Below, one piece after another: positions 1 to 6,982 of a DNA stretch of 17,410 nucleotides. A model generated the notes under the pieces. That model was not told the origin of the DNA. It searched no databases and worked only from the letters and a program-made list of their open reading frames with translations. Source of the DNA: LMUY01 sp964657445 (GTDB lineage Bacteria > Pseudomonadota > Alphaproteobacteria > Acetobacterales > Acetobacteraceae); contig CAZZVB010000084.1 of NCBI GenBank assembly GCA_964657445.1, positions 1 to 17,410 on the forward strand, given 5' to 3'. How positions within the stretch are numbered: position 1 is the stretch's first letter; each line of letters opens with the position of its first letter. The translations under genes and the position numbers were made by a program.

Positions 1-13
1 GTTTCGGCTGATT

Positions 14-47
14 GCGTCCGCCCGGTCAGCACGACCGGGACGGACGC
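14..47. terminator. Strong hairpin downstream of the tonB-like gene
   Basis: The arms at 14-27 and 33-47 are complementary over 14 pairs with one bulged A at 40, around a 5-nt loop. The hairpin lies 57 bp beyond the stop codon of the minus-strand tonB-like gene, so it may end that transcript. Neither side carries a clear T-run, so it is not a classical intrinsic terminator. It could instead belong to a gene outside the window or be a dispersed palindromic repeat. The rest of 1-104 holds no convincing gene. Confidence 0.45.
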
Positions 48-104
48 CCAGGCAATTCCAGGCCAAGACTGTCTTACTCTGCGCTTGGCACTTGCAGAAA
101 AGCG

Positions 105-1115
105 TCAGTGGTTGACCAGCACATAGTGCAGCGTGAACAGCACTTCGGTGGTGTCCTCCTTCATGTCGGGCGTGAAGGCGGGAACGGTCGCATTGCGGAA
201 CACGTCAACCCAGGCGCCATCCAGGAACGCCGAGCGCGATGAGCGATAGATGTTGGACGCCAGCACGCGGCCGCTGCGATCGAACTTCAGATACACCACG
301 GAGTCACCCTGCTGGTGTTCCCTGATAGCTTCCTCTGGATAATACAGTCGCGCCTGCGTCCACTTGTGCAGCAGCGATAGCCACGACGCTCCGGGTTTAG
401 CCCCACCCAGATACGCCACCGAGTCGGTTTCTCCGCCCTGGGAGGGTGTGGAGAGATCGATACCGTGTGACGAACGCGACGGTGCCTGGTTTGGCGGTGC
501 GGAGTTGAACGACCAGTTCTGTGGCGCCGGAAACCCGGAGGGCGGCCTTGCCGGACGGGACGCCAAACGCGCCGGCGGCGGTGGACGCGGCAGCGGAGGC
601 AATGGAGGCGGCGGCTGCGGCGGCACGAATGGCGGCGGCGGTGCAAGCGCCGGCTCCTCCTGCTGGCTCAGCGACACCGTGGGCGGTGAATGCGGCGTTT
701 GCTGCTGGCTCTGTTGCGGGCTTGGCGGCTGCGGCTGCGGCTGGGCAGGTGGCGCTTGCGGGTCGGGCGGCGTCGGGCTGGGCGGCGCCGGTGGCGTGGG
801 CGCCGGCTGTGGCGGTACGAGCGACGCTTCCTGCGAGGGCGGCGTCGGTGCTGGCGGACCTGGGGGCGGCGGTGGCGCGGCGGGAGCCGAGGTATCCGGA
901 ACCGGTGGCGCGACCGGCGCAGCTTGGTTGCCGGACGCGGTCTTGGGCGTCGCACTCGGGCTGGCGGAGCGCGTCGAGGCCTGGGTGTTCGACGCATCCT
1001 CGAACACCATCGACAGCACGTCAGGCTCCGGGCTGGGTTGCGCCTCCGGGCGGGGACGCGTCCAGATCAGCAGCAACAACAGCAGGGCGTGCAGCACAAC
1101 CGAGCCGATGAGCAT
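105..1115 (-). CDS. TonB-like energy transducer protein
   Basis: The predicted 336-residue protein has the layout of a TonB/TolA-like transducer: an N-terminal membrane anchor (about residues 2-18, very Leu-rich), a long Pro-rich periplasmic spacer (about 30-215, rich in PPP and PQP repeats), and a C-terminal domain (about 245-336) resembling TonB_C, with YYPEEAIREHQQG, a VYLKFDRSGRV strand and a terminal strand FTLHYVLV. TonB proteins couple the inner-membrane proton gradient to outer-membrane receptors. No exbB or exbD is in the window. The gene follows cobT on the same strand and in the same frame, with a 93-bp gap. The frame is open back to the cobT stop and would add an Arg-rich cytoplasmic stretch ending RRRTRRRYLKP, but only CTG codons could start it. 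No good ribosome binding site precedes the ATG at 1115, so the true start is uncertain. Family assignment is fairly sure; the transported substrate is unknown. Confidence 0.8.
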   Translation of the reverse strand: MLIGSVVLHALLLLLLIWTRPRPEAQPSPEPDVLSMVFEDASNTQASTRSASPSATPKTASGNQAAPVAPPVPDTSAPAAPPPPPGPPAPTPPSQEASLVPPQPAPTPPAPPSPTPPDPQAPPAQPQPQPPSPQQSQQQTPHSPPTVSLSQQEEPALAPPPPFVPPQPPPPLPPLPRPPPPARLASRPARPPSGFPAPQNWSFNSAPPNQAPSRSSHGIDLSTPSQGGETDSVAYLGGAKPGASWLSLLHKWTQARLYYPEEAIREHQQGDSVVYLKFDRSGRVLASNIYRSSRSAFLDGAWVDVFRNATVPAFTPDMKEDTTEVLFTLHYVLVNH

Positions 1116-1208
1116 CGGCTTCAGGTAGCGCCGCCGGGTGCGCCGACGGCCGCTCAGACGCTCAGACCGGATCGGATGCGGTGGTGGGTGGATCAGCAGC
1201 TGAGAGGC

Positions 1209-3086
1209 TCAGGCGACGAGGGGCGCCCGCTCCGATCGGGCCCGGGCCCAAGCCGCCGCGGCATCTTCGTCGAACAACTCGGCAAGCTTCTTCATGACGG
1301 TGCCGCCGAGTTCCTCGGCGTCAACGATGGTGACGGCGCGACGGTAGTAGCGGGTCACGTCATGCCCGATGCCGATGGCGATCAGCTCCACGAAATCCCG
1401 GCTTTCGATCTCCCGTATGACCTCGCGCAGGTGCTTCTCGAGGTAGTTGCCCGGGTTCACCGACAGCGTGCTGTCATCCACCGGCGCCCCATCGCTGATC
1501 ACCATCAGGATGCGCCGCCGTTCGGGCCGGTTTACCAGCCGGCGATACGCCCATTGCAGCGCCTCACCGTCGATATTTTCCTTCAGCAGCCCTTCGCGCA
1601 GCATCAGACCCAAGTTCTTGCGGGCGCGGCGCCATGGCGCATCAGCCGGCGTGTAGATGATGTGGCGCAAATCGTTCAGCCGGCCGGGGTTGCGCGGCTT
1701 GCCTTCGGCTACCCAACGCTCGCGGGAATGGCCGCCCTTCCAGGCGCGGGTCGTGAAGCCGAGGATCTCCACCTTCACCGAGCAGCGTTCCAGCGTGCGG
1801 GCGAGAATGTCGCCGCACATCGCCGCGACCGTGATCGGGCGGCCGCGCATCGAACCGCTATTGTCGATCAACAGGGTGACGACGGTATCGCGGAATTCGG
1901 TTTCCCGCTCCCGCTTGTAGGAGAGCGACAGCAGCGGGTTGACGATGATGCGCGCCAGCCGGCCGGCGTCCAGCATACCTTCTTCGAGGTCGAACTCCCA
2001 TGCGCGGGTCTGTTGCGCCATGAGGCGGCGCTGCAGCCGGTTTGCGAGCTTGCTGACGACGCCTTGCAGGTGTTGCAGCTGCTGATCGAGCTGCTGGCGC
2101 AGCCGGGTCAGCTCATCGGGGTCGCAGAGGTCGTCGGCATGGACCTCCTCGTCATTGGCGCGGCTGAACGGCTTATAGGTGGTCAGGTCGTCGCTGACCG
2201 GGCGATCGCGCCGCTGTTGCGGGCCGCCAGGCTTCTCGTCGCCCTCGGCGGCTGCGGACTCTTCCTCCTCGGCTTCTTCGCCTTCGTCCTCGGCCGCCTG
2301 GCCTTCCATCTGCTCGGGTTGCTGGCCGAGCGTGCTGTCCTGCTCGGACTGGCTTTCGCCTTGGCTGTCCTGGCTGTTGTCCTGGGTGCCGGCCTGCTCG
2401 CCGCCTTCCTCGCCCTCTTCCTCGGAGTTGTCCGGCTCGGCTTCAACCTCCGCCTCGGCCAGGTTCAGCGCCGCCAGCAGCTTGCGCGCGGCGCGGGTGA
2501 ACTCGGTCTGATCGGAACGTGCGGCGGCCATTGCCGCCATGGCGGCTTCCGCCTCCGGCCCCAGCGTGTCGCGCCACGTCGAAAGGATACGGTGCGTGGC
2601 TTCGGGGGAGACCTCGCCGCTCATGCGTTCGCGCGCGAGCAGCGACAGCGCCGCGGCCATGGGCAGTTGGTCACGCCGGGTCATCCGGTCGTAGCCCTCG
2701 GCCTCGCAATCCTCCGACAATTTGGCGCGGAGGTTGGCAGCCACGCCGGTCATGAACTCGGCGCCGACGGTCTCTACCCGTGCCTGCTCCAGCGCGTCAT
2801 AGACATCCTTCGCTTCGCGCTGGGCTGGCGAGCGGGCGGCATGCACGCCCTCATCATGGTGGCGAAGCCGCAGCGCGACCGCATCGGCGGCGCCGCGCAA
2901 TTTGGCCATCTCGGCAGGCGGCAAGGCACGGGTCGGCAAGGGCAGGCGGGCGCGGCGGCCCACCACCCCTGATGGCCCGGGCTGGAACGCCACCTGCACG
3001 TCCGGTGTTTGTGCCACGGCTCGAAGCGCGCCTGCGGTGGCGCGCTTGAAGTCCTCGCTGCGTCCGTTGTCCTTGCTTCCGCTCAC
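1209..3086 (-). CDS. cobT: Cobaltochelatase subunit CobT
   Basis: CobT is the VWA-type subunit of aerobic (ATP-dependent) cobaltochelatase. With CobS it forms the chaperone-like complex that works with CobN to insert Co(II) into hydrogenobyrinate a,c-diamide. The 625-residue product matches the family length. Visible parts are an N-terminal helical domain starting EDFKRATAGALRAV, a long acidic Glu/Gln/Asp/Ser linker (about 211-285), and a C-terminal von Willebrand A domain. That domain has a MIDAS motif DNSGSM (408-413; D408, S410, S412) and SDGAP (531-535). The frame opens further upstream to an ATG at 3185, but this would overlap cobS by nearly 100 nt with a sequence unlike CobT. The GTG at 3086, two bases after the cobS stop, puts the family's usual N-terminus in place and suggests translational coupling. 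A GG just before the GTG is too close for a normal ribosome binding site. Confidence 0.95.
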   Translation of the reverse strand: MSGSKDNGRSEDFKRATAGALRAVAQTPDVQVAFQPGPSGVVGRRARLPLPTRALPPAEMAKLRGAADAVALRLRHHDEGVHAARSPAQREAKDVYDALEQARVETVGAEFMTGVAANLRAKLSEDCEAEGYDRMTRRDQLPMAAALSLLARERMSGEVSPEATHRILSTWRDTLGPEAEAAMAAMAAARSDQTEFTRAARKLLAALNLAEAEVEAEPDNSEEEGEEGGEQAGTQDNSQDSQGESQSEQDSTLGQQPEQMEGQAAEDEGEEAEEEESAAAEGDEKPGGPQQRRDRPVSDDLTTYKPFSRANDEEVHADDLCDPDELTRLRQQLDQQLQHLQGVVSKLANRLQRRLMAQQTRAWEFDLEEGMLDAGRLARIIVNPLLSLSYKRERETEFRDTVVTLLIDNSGSMRGRPITVAAMCGDILARTLERCSVKVEILGFTTRAWKGGHSRERWVAEGKPRNPGRLNDLRHIIYTPADAPWRRARKNLGLMLREGLLKENIDGEALQWAYRRLVNRPERRRILMVISDGAPVDDSTLSVNPGNYLEKHLREVIREIESRDFVELIAIGIGHDVTRYYRRAVTIVDAEELGGTVMKKLAELFDEDAAAAWARARSERAPLVA

Positions 3087-3088
3087 CC

Positions 3089-4105
3089 TTACAGAACCTT
3101 GCGTGCCGGCACCCCCGTCGGGATGTCCTCGTTGAAACAGCGTTGGTAATATTCGGCGACGGTAGAACGCTCTGCCTCGTCGCACTTGTTAAGAAAGGTG
3201 ACGCGGAAGGCGAAGCCAATATCGCCGAAGATCTTGGCGTTCTCGGCCCAGGTGATCACCGTGCGCGGAGACATGACAGTCGATATGTCGCCGTTGATGA
3301 AGCCGGCGCGGGTCAGATCGGCCAACGCCACCATCGACTCGGTGCGCTTGCGCTCGGCCGTGTTCTTGAGGTCCATGCCCATCTTGGCCATGACGATCTG
3401 AGTCTCCTGCTGGTGCGGCAGGTAGTTCAGCGTCGCTACGATGTTCCAGCGGTCCATCTGGCCTTGGTTGATCTGCTGGGTTCCGTGATACAGGCCGGTC
3501 GTGTCACCCAAGCCGACGGTGTTGGCGGTCGCGAACAGCCTGAAGGAGCGGTGGGGACGGATCACCTTGTTCTGGTCGAGCAACGTTAGCTTTCCCTCGA
3601 CCTCGAGCACGCGCTGGATGACGAACATGACGTCCGGCCGGCCAGCGTCGTACTCGTCAAACACCAGCGCGCAGGCATGCTGCAGCGCCCAGGGCAGAAT
3701 GCCCTCGCGGAACTCGGTGATCTGCTTGCCGTCGCGCACGACGATGGCGTCCTTGCCGATCAGGTCGATGCGGCTGATGTGGCTGTCCAGGTTGACGCGG
3801 ATGCACGGCCAGTTCAGCCGGGCCGCCACCTGCTCGATATGGGTGGACTTGCCGGTGCCGTGATAGCCCTGGATCATGACCCGGCGGTTGTTGCTGAACC
3901 CGGCCAGGATGGCGACCGTGGTTTCCTTATCGAACCGGTACGTGGTGTCGATGTCCGGCACATGCTCGGTCCGGATGCTGAACGCCGGAACCTGCATGTC
4001 GAGGTCGATGCCGAACGCCTCACGCGCGCTGACATGAGTGTCCGGCACGTCGATCGCAGAGGTCGGGGCCGGACGGGTGTCCGCGAGTGCGGCGACATTG
4101 GTCAT
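3089..4105 (-). CDS. cobS: Cobaltochelatase subunit CobS
   Basis: CobS is the AAA+ ATPase subunit of aerobic cobaltochelatase (late cobalamin synthesis, cytoplasm). It assembles with CobT and powers cobalt insertion by CobN. The 338-residue protein has Walker A GYHGTGKST (80-88), Walker B CALVFDEYD (145-153) and a sensor-1 Asn in FATANTVGLGD (N195), all as in MoxR-like AAA+ chelatase subunits. Length is close to the roughly 330 residues known for CobS. The ATG start is preceded by GAGGA with a rather long spacing of about 12 nt. cobT follows after 2 nt, and the J-domain gene lies 80 bp upstream on the same strand, so the three are probably co-transcribed. No cobalamin riboswitch was recognised in that 80-bp gap. 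Confidence 0.96.
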   Translation of the reverse strand: MTNVAALADTRPAPTSAIDVPDTHVSAREAFGIDLDMQVPAFSIRTEHVPDIDTTYRFDKETTVAILAGFSNNRRVMIQGYHGTGKSTHIEQVAARLNWPCIRVNLDSHISRIDLIGKDAIVVRDGKQITEFREGILPWALQHACALVFDEYDAGRPDVMFVIQRVLEVEGKLTLLDQNKVIRPHRSFRLFATANTVGLGDTTGLYHGTQQINQGQMDRWNIVATLNYLPHQQETQIVMAKMGMDLKNTAERKRTESMVALADLTRAGFINGDISTVMSPRTVITWAENAKIFGDIGFAFRVTFLNKCDEAERSTVAEYYQRCFNEDIPTGVPARKVL

Positions 4106-4185
4106 CGGCAGTGGTTATCCTCGATACACGTACAAGTTTGCGACATTGCTTTGCCAGCGAAGTTAGCTGTCATGTTGGGCTGCGG

Positions 4186-4773
4186 CTACCCCGCCGCTGC
4201 AAGCGGTGGGCCGGCCGCCAAGTGGTTCTTGACCGCGGCGTAAGCGAGATTGATCGACTTCAATCTCTCTTCCGAGGCACGGTCTCCGCCATTGGCATCG
4301 GGATGGTGCCGTTTGGCGAGTTCCTTGTAACGCGACTTCACTGCATCCAGTGAAACCGGCCATTCAAGACCGAGTGTGGTCAGCGGCTCGCGCAACTCAC
4401 TCGGGGCAGCCTGCTTGGCCCGTTCGGCACTGCGTGCGCGTGCGCCGGCGAGCGCCTCCAGCGGATCGCGCAAGGCATCTTCATTGAGGAAGCGGGCACC
4501 GAGCCGCCCGAGTGGCCAGGTAGGGCGCTGCCACTGGGTGTCGGCCCGCGTTTGCGCTTCGATCTGCCCCGGCGTCATGCCTTTGTAGAAGTCCCAGCCA
4601 GCGTTGTACTCGCGCACATGCTCAAGGCAGAACCACCAGTATTCATTCAGCGAATTGCGCGACTTTGGCGCACGGTAGTCGCCGCCCAGCACGCAGCCGG
4701 GAAAATCGCAGGGGTGGCCAGGCGCGTCCGGATCGGGCGCGTAGGCCCGGGGTCGCGGTGCGCGTCGGGTCAT
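4186..4773 (-). CDS. J-domain protein of the cobST cluster
   Basis: The 195-residue protein carries a J domain at its C-terminus (about 131-185) with the essential HPD motif at 157-159, so it should stimulate an Hsp70 (DnaK) partner. Unlike DnaJ, the J domain is last and there is no G/F region or CXXCXGXG zinc domain. The N-terminal part (about 20-75) is a separate conserved-looking module: CDFPGC (C22, C27), later WWFCLEH (C49, H52), and then WDFYKGMTPGQIE. The four residues C22, C27, C49 and H52 have a spacing that could bind a metal, but this is inference. The gene sits directly upstream of cobS and divergent from bolA, an arrangement typical of alphaproteobacteria. An AAGGGA sequence lies 2 nt before the ATG, which is tight. 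Its client protein is unknown. Confidence 0.88.
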   Translation of the reverse strand: MTRRAPRPRAYAPDPDAPGHPCDFPGCVLGGDYRAPKSRNSLNEYWWFCLEHVREYNAGWDFYKGMTPGQIEAQTRADTQWQRPTWPLGRLGARFLNEDALRDPLEALAGARARSAERAKQAAPSELREPLTTLGLEWPVSLDAVKSRYKELAKRHHPDANGGDRASEERLKSINLAYAAVKNHLAAGPPLAAAG

Positions 4774-4857
4774 CGTCCCTTATGTGCGCCGCCATGCTAC
4801 CCCGGCAAGTCCGCTCGCATCCTGTGGCCGCGCACACGGCCGGCACCAACGTTGATC

Positions 4858-4887
4858 TTGGCTCAGGCGGCGCAATCGTCGGATAAT
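4858..4887 (+). promoter_or_regulatory. Candidate sigma-70-type promoter of bolA
   Basis: TTGGCT at 4858-4863 and GATAAT at 4882-4887 are separated by 18 bp and match the -35 and -10 consensus well. Transcription would begin about 6-8 bp after the -10 box, on or next to the bolA ATG at 4893, implying a leaderless mRNA. The 119-bp space (4774-4892) must also drive the divergent J-domain gene, whose promoter I could not place. Confidence 0.35.
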
Positions 4888-4892
4888 GGGGC

Positions 4893-5162
4893 ATGGCATC
4901 AAGAATAGACCGGCTGCGTGCCGTGCTAACCGCAAGTTTTGCGCCCCTCGCGCTCGACGTCGTCGATGAATCGGCGCGTCACGCCGGACACGCCGGCGCC
5001 TCCGCACAGGGGGAAACCCATTACAACGTGAGAATGGTTTCGGAGGCATTTTCCGGGCAGAGCAGGCTTGCGAGATCGCGGGCGGTGCATGATGCCGTGG
5101 CCGCTGAATTCCGCGACGGCTTGCACGCGCTATCACTCACGCTAAAGTCTCCGGCAGAGTGA
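4893..5162 (+). CDS. bolA: BolA family protein
   Basis: The 89-residue product is a small single-domain BolA protein. It shows the family features: an N-terminal helix, the strand-and-loop section around DVVDESARHAGH, a variable loop before THYNVRMVSEAF, and the SRLARSRAVHDAV helix with its conserved His. BolA proteins bind monothiol glutaredoxins through [2Fe-2S] clusters and act in iron-sulfur handling, and some act as transcription regulators. The gene is divergent from the J-domain/cobS/cobT group, a common alphaproteobacterial neighbourhood. There is no proper ribosome binding site: only GGGG directly before the ATG, which fits the candidate leaderless promoter. Confidence 0.92.
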   Translation: MASRIDRLRAVLTASFAPLALDVVDESARHAGHAGASAQGETHYNVRMVSEAFSGQSRLARSRAVHDAVAAEFRDGLHALSLTLKSPAE

Positions 5163-5170
5163 GGTGCATC

Positions 5171-5278
5171 TAAGATTAGCGATCTCGTCTAAAAAAGCGA
5201 TCACATGCAATGTTTACGGTTGTATTTTGCGCGATCAGAGGTTAAAGAAAGTTATCTTATATAACCGAAGAGTCAGGA
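5171..5278 (+). promoter_or_regulatory. AT-richer regulatory region before the RHH gene
   Basis: This stretch is clearly richer in A and T than its surroundings. It contains three copies of GCGATC (5179-5184, 5197-5202, 5231-5236) and an inverted repeat GTTAT-CTTAT-ATAAC at 5251-5265. The inverted repeat lies about 20 bp before the start codon, where a -10 box or an operator would be expected. The AGGA at 5275-5278 is the ribosome binding site, 6 nt before the GTG start. Autoregulation by the RHH protein encoded downstream would be natural for the family but is not shown. Confidence 0.4.
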
Positions 5279-5284
5279 TTCATC

Positions 5285-5551
5285 GTGGCGATGCAGAGTC
5301 GATTGGTTAACCGGAACATCATCGCCGCGCGTGGTCGCTCGTCGATGCGCCTCGAACCCGAAATCTGGGATGCGCTGCAAGAGATCTGCCGCCGTGAGCA
5401 GGTGGGGCTTGGCGATCTCGTGCAACGCGTCGAAGGCACACGGTCCGAAGGCGGCCGCACCAGTGCCGTCCGCGTGTTCGCATTCCAGTATTTCCGCGCC
5501 GCGGCGACCGAAGACGGTCACCGGGCGGCTCAGCATGGGGCTCTGACCTAA
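5285..5551 (+). CDS. Ribbon-helix-helix domain protein
   Basis: The 88-residue protein resembles the RHH_4 type of ribbon-helix-helix proteins. A short strand, SSMRLEPEIWDALQEI (about 19-34), leads into a helix, a turn REQVGLGDLVQRVE (37-50), and a second conserved block GGRTSAVRVFAFQYFRA (56-72). RHH proteins bind DNA as dimers through the N-terminal ribbon and are usually repressors. Targets of this subfamily are largely uncharacterised. I chose the GTG at 5285 because AGGA lies 6 nt before it; the ATG at 5291 is the alternative and would remove two residues. The gene is followed after 46 bp by prmA on the same strand, so the two may be co-transcribed. Confidence 0.82.
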   Translation: MAMQSRLVNRNIIAARGRSSMRLEPEIWDALQEICRREQVGLGDLVQRVEGTRSEGGRTSAVRVFAFQYFRAAATEDGHRAAQHGALT

Positions 5552-5597
5552 ATCTTTTTCGCAGCCAGGGCTGTCGCAATGCGGCATTGAGCGCCGC

Positions 5598-6470
5598 ATG
5601 ACAGCTGAACTCGAAACACTTGCCGTTACAGTGACCGAAGCGGCGGTCGAGACATTCGAGGCGGCATTTGCCTCGGTGTGCCGGACGGTCGGATTTTTCC
5701 TGGCTGACGAGAAGCTACGAACCTGGGTGATCGAGGGTGTGAAACGCCCTGGAGAGGGCGAGGGCGCTCTTGCGGCCGGGCTGGCGATCGCCGTGGCCGT
5801 CACCGGCGAAAACCCTGCATTGCTGCGCCGGCCCACGGACGCCGGTGGTTGGCTGGCTCGCACGAAGTCCGCCTTCCCGGAGCAACGTGTTGGACAGCGC
5901 TTCGCAATCCGTGGAACGCATCTTGGGCCCGGCCGGGCCGCTGGCCGGATTACGCTCAAGCTAGATGCCGGAGTGGCCTTTGGTTCGGGCGAGCACGGCT
6001 CGACGCGCGGCTGCCTGCGTGCGCTGGAGCGTGTTGCGCACCGCAAGCCGCGCCGCATTCTCGACCTGGGATGTGGTTCCGGCATCCTGGCGATGGCCGC
6101 TTGCAAGTTGCTCGGGCGGCCCGTGCTTGCCACTGACATCGATGGCTGGTCGGTCCGTGTCGCCGCTGAGAATGCGACGGCGAATGGCCTGCGTAATCGC
6201 ATGGCCTGCCGCATCGCGAATGGCTGGCAACCGCCTGCACGATCGGGGGCGCCTTACGACTTGGTGTTCGCCAACATTTTGGCGCGCCCACTCTGCGCCA
6301 TGGCCGCGAATTTGGCCGCCAATCTTTCGAACGGTGGCACGGCAATCCTTGCCGGCTTGCTACGAAGCCAAGCCCGCATGGTCATCGCGGCCCATCGCCG
6401 TTCAGGCTTGGTTTTGGAGCAGCAACTCAACGAAGGCGCTTGGTCAACCCTCGTGCTTCGCCGGAAGTGA
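5598..6470 (+). CDS. prmA: Ribosomal protein L11 methyltransferase PrmA
   Basis: PrmA trimethylates several amino groups of ribosomal protein L11 using S-adenosylmethionine in the cytoplasm. The 290-residue product has the family's N-terminal substrate-binding domain (about 1-110), then AFGSGEHGSTRGCL (127-140), SAM motif I LDLGCGSG (155-162), an acidic ribose-binding position in ATDID (D180) and the FANILA motif (224-229). Length fits PrmA. No good ribosome binding site was seen. The arms TGCGGC (5580-5585) and GCCGCA (5593-5598) can form a small hairpin that reaches the first base of the start codon and might modulate initiation. The pairing of prmA with an aminopeptidase P gene nearby is seen in other alphaproteobacteria. 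Confidence 0.93.
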   Translation: MTAELETLAVTVTEAAVETFEAAFASVCRTVGFFLADEKLRTWVIEGVKRPGEGEGALAAGLAIAVAVTGENPALLRRPTDAGGWLARTKSAFPEQRVGQRFAIRGTHLGPGRAAGRITLKLDAGVAFGSGEHGSTRGCLRALERVAHRKPRRILDLGCGSGILAMAACKLLGRPVLATDIDGWSVRVAAENATANGLRNRMACRIANGWQPPARSGAPYDLVFANILARPLCAMAANLAANLSNGGTAILAGLLRSQARMVIAAHRRSGLVLEQQLNEGAWSTLVLRRK

Positions 6471-6497
6471 ACCCGGCCTAGCTGGCAACGGCAGGTC

Positions 6498-6530
6498 TCA
6501 CCCGCCTCTTCAAAGCAAGGAGGCGGGTGA
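6498..6530. terminator. Hairpin between convergent prmA and DUF1127 gene
   Basis: TCACCCGCCTC at 6498-6508 and GAGGCGGGTGA at 6520-6530 form a perfect 11-bp stem with an 11-nt loop. It lies 28 bp after prmA and 15 bp after the opposing DUF1127 gene, so it probably serves as a bidirectional terminator. The T-run after it is weak on the plus strand (CTGTTTGATC) and absent on the minus strand. Confidence 0.7.
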
Positions 6531-6544
6531 AAGCTGCTGTTTGA

Positions 6545-6814
6545 TCAACGCGGACGGGCGGTGAAGCGCGGGTCGAATACCAGACCGATCTGCGGACGGG
6601 TCAGGCCTATGTCGGCCAGCTCGCGGTCGGTAAGATTTCCCAGTTCCGACATCACGCTCTGACGGCGAACATAGGATGCGATCCATCCCGCAAGGCGCGC
6701 GAAAACGCCGCCGTGGGAGTTGCGGAGGCTCTGCGCATCGGCGAAGTGTTCAGGATGGCTGATCCGGTCGGACGGTAGGAGCGCCAACTCCTCCTTGGAC
6801 ACGTAGGCGTTCAT
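6545..6814 (-). CDS. DUF1127 domain protein
   Basis: With the ATG at 6814 the product has 89 residues. The C-terminal half (about 38-76) carries a DUF1127 domain: FARLAGWIASYVRRQSV followed by LTDRELADIGLTRPQI, the usual end of the motif. Small Arg-rich DUF1127 proteins are abundant in alphaproteobacteria and have been linked to RNA binding and metabolic regulation, but this one's role is unknown. The frame is open upstream to 6940, but that part is Arg-rich and unlike the family. The chosen start has GGGA about 8-9 nt before it. The gene is convergent with prmA and divergent from the aminopeptidase gene. Confidence 0.85.
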   Translation of the reverse strand: MNAYVSKEELALLPSDRISHPEHFADAQSLRNSHGGVFARLAGWIASYVRRQSVMSELGNLTDRELADIGLTRPQIGLVFDPRFTARPR

Positions 6815-6850
6815 GACAAAAGTCCCAACATCAGGCAGCGGGCTTCGGAG

Positions 6851-6865
6851 GCCACCGGCGGTGGC
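6851..6865. repeat. Palindrome in the DUF1127 leader
   Basis: GCCACCGGCGGTGGC is a 15-bp palindrome with one unpaired central base. It lies 37 bp before the DUF1127 start in the 168-bp space shared with the divergent aminopeptidase gene. It may be an operator or a leader hairpin. Apart from it I see no clear promoter in 6815-6982; the part nearest the aminopeptidase (6950-6980) is AT-richer. Confidence 0.4.
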
Positions 6866-6982
6866 TTGCTCCCGTCTGCTGCGTTGCAATATGCGACCAC
6901 GTAGAGGCCGACGCATGCGCCAACTCCAAGCCGCAGCCATGCGTACAGCGCATTTAAATCTTAACAGCTATGTGAAGAAACT

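Noticed and set aside
690..2972. A very long plus-strand open frame (760 codons) opposite the tonB-like gene and cobT
   Set aside because: It is the antisense of two well-supported genes. Its translation is Arg/Gly/Leu-rich with no domain motifs. Long antisense frames are expected at this GC content.
3087..3185. Upstream ATG start for CobT
   Set aside because: It would overlap cobS by nearly 100 nt, and the added residues do not resemble the CobT N-terminus. The GTG at 3086 fits the family start.
4106..4185. Cobalamin riboswitch before cobS
   Set aside because: The 80-bp gap is too short and holds none of the conserved B12-box sequence.
4186..4210. Hairpin at the end of the J-domain gene as a terminator
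   Set aside because: The arms pair cleanly only on the plus strand, they lie inside coding sequence, and no T-run follows in the direction of the gene.
5273..6214. Minus-strand frame of 313 codons opposite the RHH gene and prmA
   Set aside because: It is Arg/Ser/Pro-rich with no motifs, and opposite a PrmA with complete SAM-binding motifs.
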